Origin: Haematococcus lacustris
Taxonomy: Eukaryota > Chlorophyta > Chlorophyceae > Chlamydomonadales > Haematococcaceae
Reading direction: 5' to 3'
NCBI GenBank assembly: GCA_030144725.1
Contig: JASKMD010000012.1
Location: forward strand, 10,569,352-10,633,351
DNA length: 64,000 bases
How positions within the stretch are numbered: position 1 is the stretch's first letter; every line of letters begins with the position of its first letter. Positions 1 through 11,541 of this stretch are shown here, one piece after another. The position numbers were made by a program, and so were the translations under genes. The notes below the pieces were generated by a model. It saw only the letters and a program-made list of their open reading frames with translations. It searched no databases and was not told the origin of the DNA.

Positions 1-880
1 AGACCAAGGTAAGTAGCGAGGACACGACATGGCGCGTATCCCTGTTCACAACATCCCATCCTATTAGCCCTTCATGCCAGGTGAGTGCCTCCGTCATGCA
101 ATACGTGACAGCTAGCTTCCCAGGATGTTATGCATGCCTGATTGTAAGCACGCTCCATGCTTGCTGCAGGTCCATACTCCCGCCTATACTTCCTCCCCGT
201 GCCTCCTTCCCCCTTCCCTACCCCGTCCCACCACCTCCACTTCCACCCCTCTCCACCCCCCACTTCCCCCCTCCCCGTCACCTCCCCCCTGACGTCCCAG
301 CAGCCAGGAGCCTTCGTTGATGGCCCTTATCACCAAGCCTTATCACCTTCTCGCCTCCCCTCACCGCTGGCATGCCGTGTGTTTGCTGCAGGTTGTACAG
401 TCACACTTACCTCCCTTCTCCCTCCCCCCCACCCCCCTTCTCCTTTCCCATACCCACCAGGTGCTACCACCATGTACTACCACCTTCCAGTCTATCACCC
501 TCCCATCCCCTCTCCACATCTCTCCTCGCCCGCCCGCCCTCCTGCCACCACCACCCACCACCACCTTCCTCCCCCCAATACCCCCTCCTCCCCTCGCCTT
601 GCCTCCCCACCTACCCCAACCCACCACACCCCTCTGCCTTGGAAGGAAGCGCAACAATCACCCTCAGCACACCTAGCTTCCACATGCCAATGGATAATGG
701 CAGTGGCATTATCACCACACATGAATTGAGTACAGCCAAAGCATAAGTCAAGCCAAAGTCAAAGATGGTTTAAAAAGCACAAAAATGAAAGCACTATGTT
801 GTAAAGCACCATATTGTATAATGATGTCAGCTGAAGATAGACAGTAGTACAAACGTTGTAATTGTAAGAGAGCAGGTGCC
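1..880. other. Pyrimidine-rich region without a gene
   Basis: The + strand of about 160-660 is almost entirely C and T with short CCACC and CCCCTCC runs, so the open frames there translate to Pro/Ser/Leu/His-rich low complexity without a domain. Several CAG acceptor-like sites lie in it, so it may be intronic or flanking DNA. From 740 to 880 the base composition becomes AT-richer. No supportable gene. Confidence 0.6.
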
Positions 881-884
881 ACAT

Positions 885-2575
885 GGTACCAGAGCAGGTG
901 CCACATGGTACCAGAGCAGGTAACCATGGCTGCAGCGCTGGAGCCACATGGCTGCAGAGCAGGTACCATGTGTTCCAGCGGTGGAGCCACATGGCTGCAG
1001 CGCTGGAGTTATGAGGCTTCAGCGGTGGAGCTACATGGCTGCAGCGCTGGAGCCACATGGTTTCAGCGGTGGAGCCATGTGGCTGCAGCGCTGGAGTTAC
1101 ATGGCTGCAGCGCTGAAGTCAGCTAGCTGCAGCGCTGGAGCCATACTGCTGCAGCGCTGGAGCCACATAGTTTCAGCGGTGGAGCTAGTGGTTTCAGCGC
1201 TGAAGCCACATGGCTTCAGCGGTGGAGCTACATGGCTGCAGCACTGGAGCCACATGGTTTCAGCGGTGGAGCCACATGGTTTCAGCGGTGGAGCTAGTGG
1301 TTTCAGCGCTGAAGCCACATGGCTTCAGCGGTGGAGCTACATGGTTGCAGCGCTGGAGCCACATGGTTTCAGCGGTGGAGCCATGTGGCTGCAGCGCTGG
1401 AGTTATGAGGCTTCAGCGGTGGAGCTACATGGCTGCAGCGCTGGAGCCACATGGTTTCAGCGGTGGAGCCATGTGGCTGCAGCGCTGGAGTTATGAGGCT
1501 TCAGCGGTGGAGCTACATGGCTGCAGCGCTGGAGCCACATGGTTTCAGCGGTGGAGCCATGTGGCTGCAGCGCTGGAGTTACATGGCTGCAGCGCTGAAG
1601 TCAGCTAGCTGCAGCGCTGGAGCCATACTGCTGCAGCGCTGGAGCCACATGGTTTCAGCGGTGGAGCTAGTGGTTTCAGCGCTGAAGCCACATGGCTTCA
1701 GCGGTGGAGCTACATGGTTTCAGCGCTGGAGCCACATGGCTGCAGCGCTGGAGTTATGAGGCTGCAGCGCTGGAGCTACATGGCTGCAGCGCTGGATCCA
1801 CATGGTTTCAGCGGTGGAGCCATGTGGCTGCAGCGCTGGAGTTACATGGCAGCAGCGCTAAAGTCAGCTAGCTGCAGCGCTGGAGCCATACTGCTGCAGC
1901 GCTGGAGCCACATGGTTTCAGCGGTGGAGCCAGTGGTTTCAGCGCTGAAGCCACATGGCTTCAGCGGTGGAGCTACATGGCTGCAGCACTGGAGCCACAT
2001 GGTTTCAGCGGTGGAGCCACATGGTTTCAGCGGTGGAGCTAGTGGTTTCAGCGCTGAAGCCACATGGCTTCAGCGGTGGAGCTACATGGTTGCAGCGCTG
2101 GAGCCACATGGCTGCAGCGCTGGAGTTATGAGGCTGCAGCGCTGGAGCTACATGGCTGCAGCGCTGGAGCCACATGGTTTCAGCGGTGGAGCCATGTGGC
2201 TGCAGCGCTGGAGTTACATGGCTGCAGCGCTGAAGTCAGCTAGCTGCAGCGCTGGAGCCATACTGCTGCAGCGCTGGAGCCACATGGTTTCAGCGGTGGA
2301 GCTAGTGGTTTCAGCGCTGAAGCCACATGGCTTCAGCGGTGGAGCTACATGGTTGCAGCGCTGGAGCCACATGGTTTCAGCGGTGGAGCCATGCAGCTGC
2401 AGCGCTGGAGCCAATAACTACAGCGCTGAAACCACATGGCTGCAGCGCTGGAGCCACATAGCTGAAGCGCTGGAGCCATGTGGCTGCAGCGCTGGAGTCA
2501 CTTGGTTGCAGAGCAGGTACTAGGGGCTCCAGCGCTGGAGCTACATGGCTGCAGCGCTGTAGCCAGGTGCTCCAG
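885..2575 (+). repeat. 22-bp minisatellite, about 75 units
   Basis: Tandem units of 22 bp (some 21) of the type catggCTGCAGCGCTGGAGC, alternating with variants reading GTTTCAGCGGTGGAGC and GTTTCAGCGCTGAAGC. Most units carry partly palindromic cores such as CAGCGCTG. A higher-order pattern is present: the variant block starting agtcagctagctgcag recurs at about 1117, 1599, 1862 and 2234. Three 22-bp units make 66 nt, so the array is open for long stretches in all forward frames and reads as a 22-residue repeat. It lies directly upstream of the transposase gene and may be the left subterminal region of that element. Confidence 0.9.
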
Positions 2576-2681
2576 CGCTGGTTACGCTGCTAATTTGTGT
2601 GAGTGTGAGGTAGAGAGTCCTGTCAGACTCGATGCCATGTCGCCCTCACACGTCAATGTTGATTGTCGCATGTCTTGACAG

Positions 2682-5600
2682 GAGACACCAAACCAAGAAG
2701 AGGTCGCCGAAGAGGTCCCACCAACGAACACCCAGCCAGTAGGCTTCGCTCAGAGTGCACCCCCTGTTTGCCCTTAATCCACTGTTGGCCTAAATGTTCA
2801 GTGGGAGGGCTGTTTGATATGCAGGAGAGACCAGAGGCTGAGTTGCCTGTTTTAGACGAGAATGAGGCGTGGGAAGCCTGGTCCATGGGCACCTACACCA
2901 CTGATATGGAGGTGAGATAGCATGCACGGGCGATAGGACACATCACTACCACTAACTGGTGGTGTATTGTTGCTTGTACACAGGCGGAAGAGGGCGTTGA
3001 AGAGCACAATGATCACCACACGCAGCAACAACAACCCACGGAGGAGGATGAGGCAAGCAACCCAGAGATGATACATGCAACAGACCCATAGGTCAAGCAT
3101 AGCTACACACACATGAATACCAGAAATGGCGGCGCTTGTTGCCTTGTGTTGCAGGGAGGAGTGGCCCCCCAGTCCGACATAGAGAGGGACGCTGCTGAAT
3201 TTGAGGAAACCGTGCGCAAACATGCTGAGGCACAGGCCAAGGCTGATGCAAAGGATGCTGGGGATGGACCCCAGCGCCGACACAGCAAGACTGACACAAT
3301 TCGCTCCAAGTGGAATGACCCGTGCGCTCCTAACAGCAGCTTCACAACCAAGTGGTTGATGCTGACCCTTGTGATGCTCATGAAGAGGCGCAAGTGGTTG
3401 AAGGCGGACATGGAGGTCATCATCAACCTGTGTTGTGTGCTGCTGGGCCCGGTCCACAACTTCCCAGTCTCGTGGTACCTATTCCAGGAGGTCATGAACC
3501 ACGAGGACAACCTGGAGGCAGAGAAGACCCTGCATGTCTGCAATGGGCTGCATTGCCGTGGGTACACATATCCACACCTACGGAGGTAATAGTAACCCTA
3601 ACCCTAGCCCTAGCCCTAGCCCTAGCCCTAGCCCTAGCCCTAGCCCTAGCCCTAGCCCTAACCCTAACCCAACCCCATCCACACGTCATGTCAAGCCCTA
3701 GCCCTAGCCCTATCCCTTACCCTATCCCTAGCCCTATCCCTACCCCTAGCTCAGCCCTAGCCCTAGCCCTAGCCCTAACCCTAACCCTAACCCAACACTA
3801 ACCCTAACCCTAGCCCTAGCCCTAACCCTAACCCTAGCCCTAGCCCTAGACCTAGCCCTAGCCCTAACCCTACTCCTACCCCTACCACTGACCCCTAGCC
3901 CTAACCCTTCTCCTACCCCTACCACTGACCCCTACCCCTGACCCAACACTCCCATACACTGCGTACACCATGCATTTGTGCACAGAGATCAGTACGAGCA
4001 ACACAAGGATCAGAGATGTCCACGGTGCAATGAACGTCGTTTCTCGGCCAAAAAAGTGAAGGGTAAGGATGAACAGGGTACATATTCCCATACATGTCAA
4101 TGGCAGGATAGTTGTAATTGTTGTGACAGGCTCCCATGGTGTGTGCCTTAGGTTCATGTGGCCTGCTGACCCGGTGGCATGTCGTGCCTCGGTGGTCCAT
4201 GTACTATTTTGGGCTTCAGTCTACCATCCAGGCCTTGTTCGACCGTCCATCATTCCTGGAGTTCTTCAACATGGGCCTCAACAGGGACACTTCCCAAGGC
4301 AGTTATTGCGCTAGTAAGTACAATTATACCACACAAGACAAGCATTGCAAAGATACAACACAGAACAATCCATGCAATGTCATGAGATGGGTGTCATGTT
4401 GGGGACTGTGCTGGCATGTTGCGTGGCGATACAGGTGCGGCAGCGGAGAAGACCCGGAGCAAGTTGAAGGAAAAGGTACCAGGCAGCAACATCTTTGATG
4501 ACCTCAATTCTTTCTTGTTTGACCTAGGCATGGACTTTCTGACGGTCAACGGCCAGTCTGTGGGTGTGCTTGGCCTCCGCGCCCGTGACGTGCCACGTCA
4601 TGTGCAAGGCCGTGATGCCTGCATTGCCATGCTGGCCATCTTCTTGAAGAGCGAGCCTGCCAAGTACGTTCATGGCTTCATGGATAAACCGCTGAGAGAC
4701 ATTAAAGGTATGACACATGTTAGCCTGTGCCGCAGTACCAACAATCCCTTGTGCATGTAGGGGGTGTAACCCCCAGCCTCATGTGTTCTGTGCTGCAGCC
4801 GCCATCTACAACAAGATCAGCATCATAGTCAACAAGATTGAACATTTCTTTGTGCCCATCTTCACCACCTTCATGGCTGACTTGCCGGCAAGGTGGGTAA
4901 CATCAGGAAGGGCCAGCACACTAGACACAGCAGGTGCATGGCTGTTGAGGATAGCTTGTTGTATGGTTGCAGGATGAAGCTGACCAGATGCCTCGGGCAC
5001 TCTAGTGGATGTCCTTGCATGGCGTGCAAGTGGCACACTCCAGGCCAGAACCCCAAGCACAAAGGGTACCACAAGCAGCAGGTGAGCAGCCATGTAATGC
5101 ATGGACTTTCCAGGGTGCTGTTATGAACATGGCATCATGACATATATGCAGGAGATCGAGTGGACAGACCCGGTGACTCTTATCACATCAATCTACACCG
5201 GCCACCCCCACCAGGACCACATGCAGTTGACGGATGAGCAGTATGATGCCCGTGGGTTGCTTGCTCAGCAAGAGGTGGAAGCAGCCCTTGCCGCTGCACA
5301 TGCCGCTGGCAAGCCACTGAAGGACAGCAGCATAGTGTACAGCGCAGCATGCCGTGGTGCCCGAGGGGTGTGTGTGGTCACGCAGCACTTGAGCGACTTC
5401 GCTTCCTCCCTGGACGCCTTTGTGATGCCCACCTACCATACCTTTTGCCTGGGCGTGCTGAGGGACTTCATTGAGTACCTGCTGTCCACAGCCAGCAGCT
5501 TGTCAGCCCCGGCCAAGGCAACCATCCGTGAGCGCCAGGCGGCCTTGCACATCCCTACCGACTATGGACGCAAGCCAACGTGCTGCATTGACGACAGGTT

Positions 5601-7361
5601 AGAGCTGGGAAGGAAAGCTCAGCACGTAGGGGTCCCCTCTGAGTGCGTTACATATGCTGATTGCAGGGGGCATTGGATCATCGAGGACTACCTGCACTTC
5701 ATCTTCACCACCTGTACCATGCTGTTTGCTGGACTGTTGGACTACAAGCAGAGCCGTTTGCTTGGGTACCTTCGCACTGCAGCCCTCCACTACTTGCGCC
5801 CAGGCAAGGCTAATGCAAGCTTCATAGGATAGAAATCAACGCATTGCCCCATACCATGCCTGCGTTTCCATTCATGATGCACGCACGGCTTTTGATAGTT
5901 GATCACAATGTGATGGCTACTCATTGTACAGTAGCACGTAGTGCATGGAGTATGAGACACGATGCCATGTGCAGGGGATGATAAGCAGGGCACTAAGCAG
6001 GCCATGGAAGCTGCCCACATGGCTATTCGCAAGTACGCCTACTTCATGGAAGAGTGGAGCGTCGACATGAAGGTACGTTGATACGAGGCTGTTGCCACGC
6101 ATCACAGCTACAGTATGCAACATGAGATAAAGAGCCATGGTGCTGATGGTGTGCCTGCAGATTACGGAGGATATGTACAAGCCGAACCTCCACATCCTGG
6201 AATGCCAGTGAGATCTGCAGTCTGCCCATTGAGACACAACCCACCACCTTCCAGTCCTTTTCCCTTGGCCTCTGATTCGACCCCTCACCTGTCATATGCC
6301 GTCACCATACCATACACATTGAGTTGGGTGATGGCATACCAAGACAAACACTTGGGTGTGTTGTGTGAGTGTGTGCAGGAGCGGGAGGCAGGAGCAGCGG
6401 CGTGGCCTGATGCACTTGGACTTGGAGATGTGGGTGGAGCGGCTGATGCAGTACTTCAAGTCGTGGGTGGGCAGCCACGCCGTCCCCATGAACCTTGAGC
6501 TCAGCGTGGCCATGAAGGAGGAGCTTGTGCGGAAGGGCCGAGCAGAGCATGCCAAGGGTGCCTATGTGGACGGCGTGGGTGCGCCGGGTCTGGAGTCGGC
6601 TCGTGGGGATGATGAGCCTGCGGATGATGTGGTGCTGGGCCCCACTCAGCGCTGTGTGCTGAAAGGCTGCCGCATGCCCCAGCCCTCATCTCTGGCAGGG
6701 CCGCACAGCAAGACCCTGAAGTTAGCAGTGCTGGCGTATGTGAGGTTGCAGAGGAGCATGAACGAGGACTTCCCCTGGACAGAGCAGCACGTCCACATGA
6801 TCTTCCCCAGCAGCTCAGGCGTTGCTCCAGACTACGATGACCATGTGCTGCTCTTCCGTCGGGCAGAGTGCAATGAGGAGGTGATTCACAGCAGCGAGTA
6901 CAAGCGTGTCAAAGTGCGCAACAGCACTTGGATCCAGGCAGACTACGACTTGGGGGGTGGGAAGACTGAGCACAACGCCGCCCATGTGCTGTTTTGGGTT
7001 CGTCTGCAGCACCCAGCACCTCCAGAGCCCTCGCAGTCTGACCAGTGGCAGCAGTGAGCCTATGTACCTGCGGCTGGCTGCAGCTCGGCTGTTCAACATG
7101 TCAAAATCAGCTGTGGAGCCTGAGGCCAGCATTGCTTGCTACCACAGCTATGGCCTTCCAGCCACTGACAGCAACGGCGAGGCGGTGGTGGTGCCCAAGG
7201 GCCAGAAGTCGTGCTTGGTCCGAGGTGTAGGTCCCAACAATCTGTACATGGTGGATGGCGAGACCGTCCGCTACAAGCTGGTTTGCTGCTTCCCCCATGG
7301 TGAGGAGCATGGCCACATGATGTTCCAGCAGTATGTCAGCACCACCGTGCGTGATGCATGA
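2682..7361 (+). CDS. TNP2-like (CACTA) transposase, spliced, with a late frameshift
   Basis: DNA transposase. Inferred exons: 2682-2738, 2825-2911, 2984-3052, 3155-3585, 3986-4062, 4152-4313, 4435-4707, 4799-4892, 4973-5081, 5152-5597, 5667-5803, 5975-6072, 6161-6207 and 6379 onward; all 13 junctions keep phase, and two introns (3053, 5804) use GC donors. The N-terminus is acidic. A Cys cluster follows (CNGLHC...RCPRC). Next come a DLGMDFLTVN block, MADLPA..KLTRCLGHSSGCPCMAC, PTYHTFCLGVLRDFIEYLL, and IPTDYGR with HWIIEDYLHF. These match the TNP2 order of a catalytic Asp block, the 'DxPA...GH...CxxC' block and the 'MH..lGv' block. After about 6990 the frame must shift by one to reach the last open stretch (7060-7361), so this copy is frameshifted there unless a very small intron is used. 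The first exon and start codon are uncertain. A KDZ-type transposase is less likely. Confidence 0.7.
3586..3985 (+). repeat. Telomere-like CCCTAG/CCCTAA array inside a transposase intron
   Basis: From the GTAATA donor at 3586 the intron is mainly CCCTAG hexamers with CCCTAA, CCCTAT and CCCTAC variants up to about 3940, then a short normal stretch and the acceptor at 3985. On the other strand this is TTAGGG/CTAGGG, i.e. an interstitial telomere-type repeat with mutated units. The flanking exons join in phase, so the array sits wholly in the intron between the two halves of the Cys cluster. Confidence 0.9.
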
Positions 7362-7599
7362 AAGGGCTTACGCACTGACATCAGCATGCATGACTATGAC
7401 CGTTGCTGCATGTCAGTCAATGACTTTGAGACACCTGCGCATGTTGCCATGGACAAACCATCAGTACATTGCGCACATGGCAAACTTGCCATAATGCCAT
7501 AATAGCATTGTAGTTGATGTGTAGGCATCGGAAGCATTATCCACGGGCCAAGTACCTGCACAATCACATTTACCTTACAAAGTACCTGCACAATCAGAC

Positions 7600-8690
7600 A
7601 CATTATCATCTGCACAGCCAAGCACCGATTGCAATAGTAGACATCTGTGCAGATGACGTTGTCAGCAGCTGCACAGATGTCGGTGTCAACATCTGCACAG
7701 TTAGGCACCGATTGTAATAGTCGACATCTGTGCAGATGTTGTTGTCGGCAGCTGCACAGATGTCGGTGTCAACATCTGCACAGCCAAGCACCGACTGTAA
7801 TAGTCGACATCTGTGCAGATGTCGTTGTCAGCAGCTGCACAGATGTCGGTGTCAACATCTGCACAGCCAAGCACCGACTGTAATAGTCGACATCTGTGCA
7901 GATGTCGTTGTCAGCAGCTGCACAGATGTCGGTGTCAACATCTGCACAGCCAAGCACCGATTGTAATAGTCGACATCTGTGCAGACGTGGTTGTCAGCAG
8001 CTGCACAGATGTCGGTGTCAACATCTGCACAGCCAAGACTCACATGTAAAAGTCAACATCTGTGCAGATGTCGTCGTCAGCGGCTGCACAGATGTCGGTG
8101 TCAACATCTGCACAGCCAAGCCTCAAATGTAATAGTCGACATCTGCACAGCCAAGCACCGATTGTAATAGTCGACATCTGTGCAGACGTCGCTGTCAGCG
8201 GCTGCACAGATGTCGGTGTCGACATCTGCACAGCCAAGACTCACATGTAAAAGTCAACAGCTGTGCAGATGTCGTCGTCAGCAGCTGCACAGATGTCGGT
8301 CTAGACATCTGCACAGCCAAGCCTCAAATGTAAAAGTCAACATCTGTGCAGATGTCGTTGTCGGAAGCTGCACAGATGTCGGTGTCGACATCTGCACAGC
8401 CAAGGCCCACATGTAAAAGCCGACATCTGCACAGATGTCGTCGTCAGCAGCTGCACAGATGTCGGTCAATACATCTGCACAGCCAAGCATTGAATGTAAT
8501 AGTCGACATCTGTGCAGATGTCGTCGTCAGCAGCTGCACAGATGTTGGTCGCGGTATACGACATCTGTGCAGATGTCGACTTTCCGCAGCTGCACAGATG
8601 TCGACTCCGCCTGCAGCTGTGCAGATGTCGACTAGCATCGGCTGTGCAGATTAAGGATAACCAACATCTGCACAGATTGCATGGGACAGA
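7600..8690 (+). repeat. 83-bp palindromic tandem array (likely subterminal repeat)
   Basis: About 12-13 units. The TCGACATCTGTGCAGATG block recurs at 7721, 7804, 7887 and 7970, exactly 83 bp apart; later units diverge or are shortened. Each unit contains CATCTGTGCAGATG, a near-perfect palindrome, and the inverted motif CTGCACAG one to two more times. Such motif pairs recall the transposase-binding subterminal repeats of CACTA elements. Open frames across it (SxSTSAQP-type repeats) are products of the repeat. Confidence 0.9.
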
Positions 8691-8823
8691 AAATCGCGGC
8701 CAAATTACGTCGCAACGGATGCACGGAGTTACATAAGACTTGTACCGTTCGAACGGCCTTCTACTCCTCTTTCCAATGAGCTATGGTCGGTCCAATCGCG
8801 ACCGGTCCTTGTTTATCGTGAGT
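8690..8823. other. Segment between the 83-bp array and HSPA12 copy 1
   Basis: No gene. It would contain the right terminus of the putative CACTA element. It ends where HSPA12-homologous sequence (gctgggtgcagacgacc) begins inside what is exon 7 in the intact copy. Confidence 0.4.
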
Positions 8824-10600
8824 GCTGGGTGCAGACGACCTTGGGTGCAGCAAACCTTTAGGTGCGGCCTTGGGCGAGGCAAGGCAAGGCAAGGCAAGGC
8901 AACCTGCAATGTGGTGCTGTGGCACGCCGAGAGTACCAGCAGCTCAGGTCATTAACGCCCATGCATGTGTTACAATTACATGCTCTGAACACCTCTTTAG
9001 CCCACAAAAGTCGACGGTGTTCATGGTAGCATCAGCTCAACTCCCAATGGGCCTCAGTTTATATTGTCACTGAACTGTTACTGGCCAGATAGGGTTGTGT
9101 CGGCCAGCTGCTGCTTGGCTGCCACTGCCTGCCTGCCCTCACCCCGACCTGCAGGGTGCCCATCCCGCCCGAGTTGCGACAGTTGATGTCGAAAGATCAG
9201 CGGGTCAACCTTAAGCAGCAGCAGCATGGCCTGGACTCAAAGCTGGTGTTGAGCAGCTCAGTGATGCGACAGCTGTTCAAGGGCCCAGTGGATGCTGCGT
9301 GCCGCCTGGCAGTCAGCCAGCTCATGGCAGTGAAAACAGAAGGCAACGCCCGACCCTGCTCCACGGTGTTTGTGCACACAATGCGTTTGAATTGTGCACA
9401 CAATGCGTTAGCCTCAAGGATAAGCATAGCTACTGAGTTCCGTTCAGGGTACTAGCGATCGAGCAATGCTTCTGATCCATCTACTCCAGCATTTCAGCAT
9501 TGGCTTCCCTGCCTGTCAACTGGGTTGTGTTATTGTCGTGGTAGCCACTGTTGTGGTAGCCATTGTCTGTGGACTCTGCAGGTGCTGCTGGTGGGTGAGT
9601 TTGCACGCACCCCCTGCCTGCAAGCTCGAGTGAGCGCCATCGTGCTGGGCTTACACAGTAAAGTGCCTAATTCCGGCCACCCCGTTCCTCGTGTTCTCTC
9701 GTTTCTTCACCGAAAGCCCTCGTTTTCTTTTCGCGCATCGCATTGTTAGGTAGTTACAAGGGTGGTTGTCGGGTCGCGTTATGTTTGCGCGTTGTGGGAG
9801 GAGAGATCCTAGCACTGCCGGGACCGCCGGTTTTACCCGCATCCGGAGTTAAGGCCCGGCCGCGACTACCAGGCGCGTTTCAGGAAGCTTCCTCAACGCT
9901 CCTAGATACCTTGGTAGGTAACAAAGATGTTGCAGTTGGTGCGCTGCGTCAAATGTGCGGCTGTCCGGCGGTAGCGCTTGCCATGTTGGGCAGTAATTTT
10001 CGCATGTAACAAAAAATGGCTTTTCTACTTGCAGAGCTCAGCCCCCGGCCCTTGCTCAAATGACCACCGCTTCTGCCACACGCGGTAGGAGGTCTAACTT
10101 GTGACGGTTTTGGCAAAGAAATGGCCGGATTTAGGCACTTTACTGTGTAGGCCTGGCTCAGCAGGTGGTGGTGCCTGACAAGCCGCATGCGGCAGTGCTA
10201 GCAGGTGAGCTTGACATGGGTTGAGGTTGAGGGGCAGTACATGACTGGGAGAGGGAGTCTGTTGTGCTGTGGCTTCTGCTGTGGCAGCTATGACAAAGCT
10301 CAGCGAGTCGGATGTTACAGCCCGCCTAAATGCCCAGCCTTGGATGCACCATCAGGTGAGACTATAGCAGATTACCTATGCTGCGGCGACAGTCACGGTT
10401 CGGCTGTTCGTTCATCCGCAAAAGTTTGCTCAAACATCTGGGCTGCCGTATCGCCGTGACTCTAGCTGTGCTTGGTGCTAATGCTACCACTGTTCTGCAG
10501 GTGCTGTGCTGTGTGGCTTGTATGCGACATGTCGTTGTAGCACTGGCTAAACCATAGTGGGAATGATTGATCGCTGACAGTGTTCTTTGCCGAGGACACT
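8823..10600 (+). pseudogene. HSPA12-like Hsp70 fragment, copy 1 (truncated, transposon-split)
   Basis: Homologous to the 3' part of the intact gene at 46541-50303. Present are the tail of exon 7 (8823-8860), all of exon 8 (about 9153-9366, LKQQQHGLDSKLVLSSSVMR), exon 9 from about 9582 (VLLVGEFAR) and exon-10-like sequence near 10500. Exons 1-6 are missing. Exon 9 is split by a 494-bp MITE at 9654-10147 and resumes with QQVVVPDKPHAAVLAG. The adenosine motif GGF reads GEF, as in copy 2 but not in the intact gene, so copies 1 and 2 share an ancestor. The region after exon 9 also matches copy 2 better. Non-functional. Confidence 0.85.
9654..10147. mobile_element. 494-bp MITE with TA flanks and 25/26-bp inverted ends
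   Basis: Left end CACAGTAAAGTGCCTAA followed by ttccggcca; the right end is the inverse with one mismatch in 26 bp. TA flanks both sides (9652-9653 and 10148-10149), as in Tc1/mariner-type insertions. The site lies in exon 9 of HSPA12 copy 1; the other two copies run through this point uninterrupted. No coding potential inside, so it is a non-autonomous element. Confidence 0.85.
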
Positions 10601-11541
10601 GTTTCATGCAGCGGGGGCTGATGTGTGACACTTTTACAGCTTGTGTACATGGCAGACTCATGCGAAGCGGGTTCATGAGTGCCATGTTGATGACATGCGC
10701 CCCTTCCAACATGCCTGCCATTGTCACTGATACTGTCGATTTACACAAACTGCGCACTGACACCTTCACCGCCGTCCTCTGGCACGATGTTGTAGCAATG
10801 CTGGTCGATATGCACGCAAGGGTGGGCACTGATGCACAGCCTCGGAGCCACCCATCAGCATATGAGACACCCTGCTACACCCTATCTGTCATTTGGAGGC
10901 CCCCCCACTCAGCACTGTAGCATTGGGGTGCAGCAGGTGCAACATGGAGCACAGGAAGCAAAAGGGCTGTCAATAGGGCATTGTAGGGGGAGGTGACCAC
11001 ATGGTGATCCTGGACGGTGCGAAACGGTAGGATGCCACATTAGCTTCCAGTGAGGAGGTGGCTACGTGCTAGCACACTGCTCTGCACTTACAATTGTTGT
11101 GTACACCTCCATGGATGCAAAGCATGGGGGAATATATAGTATACAGCACAATGCTTATGTCTCATGAGCCTCATGACCAAAATTGTCTTCATTGACCATT
11201 GCCTCATGACCAAAAGTGTCTTCAAATGTGCTTCATGATGGCAAGCTCATGCAGCTGACACATTGAATCTCCCGTCGTCAGGCACATGCTGAAGGCTGCA
11301 CCCATGTACCATAGAGCACCCATGTACCAACACCCACACCTTCAGCGAAGCCAGATCCTGACATCCATGAGATCCTGTGCTTCTGCTGGGTGTTTGTTAT
11401 TAATGTTATTGACACTTTCTATCTGTGGGGAGTTGGAGTAGACACTAAGAAACCCGTTGCTTGCCCCACCCTCTACCCGTTGCAGTATCTATCTTGCTTA
11501 CAGTATCTATCCTTGTCGTTTATGTCACACTTGTCAATCAT
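10600..11541. other. Region without a gene
   Basis: Beyond the homology to HSPA12 copies 1 and 2 I see only short non-conserved frames. A local direct repeat of the type CTCATGACCAAAA.TGTCTTCA occurs twice near 11170-11225. Confidence 0.5.

Larger units (their letters stand above)
885..8823 (+). mobile_element. Probable CACTA/EnSpm-type DNA transposon
   Basis: Composite call: a left tandem array (885-2575), a TNP2-type transposase gene (2682-7361) and a right array of 83-bp units holding CTGTGCAG/CTGCACAG in both orientations (7600-8690). Subterminal arrays of a short motif in direct and inverted orientation are typical of CACTA elements. The right limit is taken at about 8823, where sequence shared with the HSPA12 copies starts abruptly in the middle of an exon. 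Terminal CACTA inverted repeats and a 3-bp target duplication were not found by eye, so both ends are inferred. Confidence 0.45.

Noticed and set aside
157..746. Pro/Ser-rich open frames at the left edge
   Set aside because: Pure pyrimidine low complexity, no domain, no consistent splice partner.
885..8690. CRISPR-like direct repeats (22-bp and 83-bp arrays)
   Set aside because: Units are contiguous with no unique spacers, and the context is eukaryotic with spliced genes.
8690..8823. TAGTG/CACTA terminal inverted repeats of the transposon
   Set aside because: Searched by eye on both sides of the element; only isolated CACT/AGTG matches, no paired inverted repeat.
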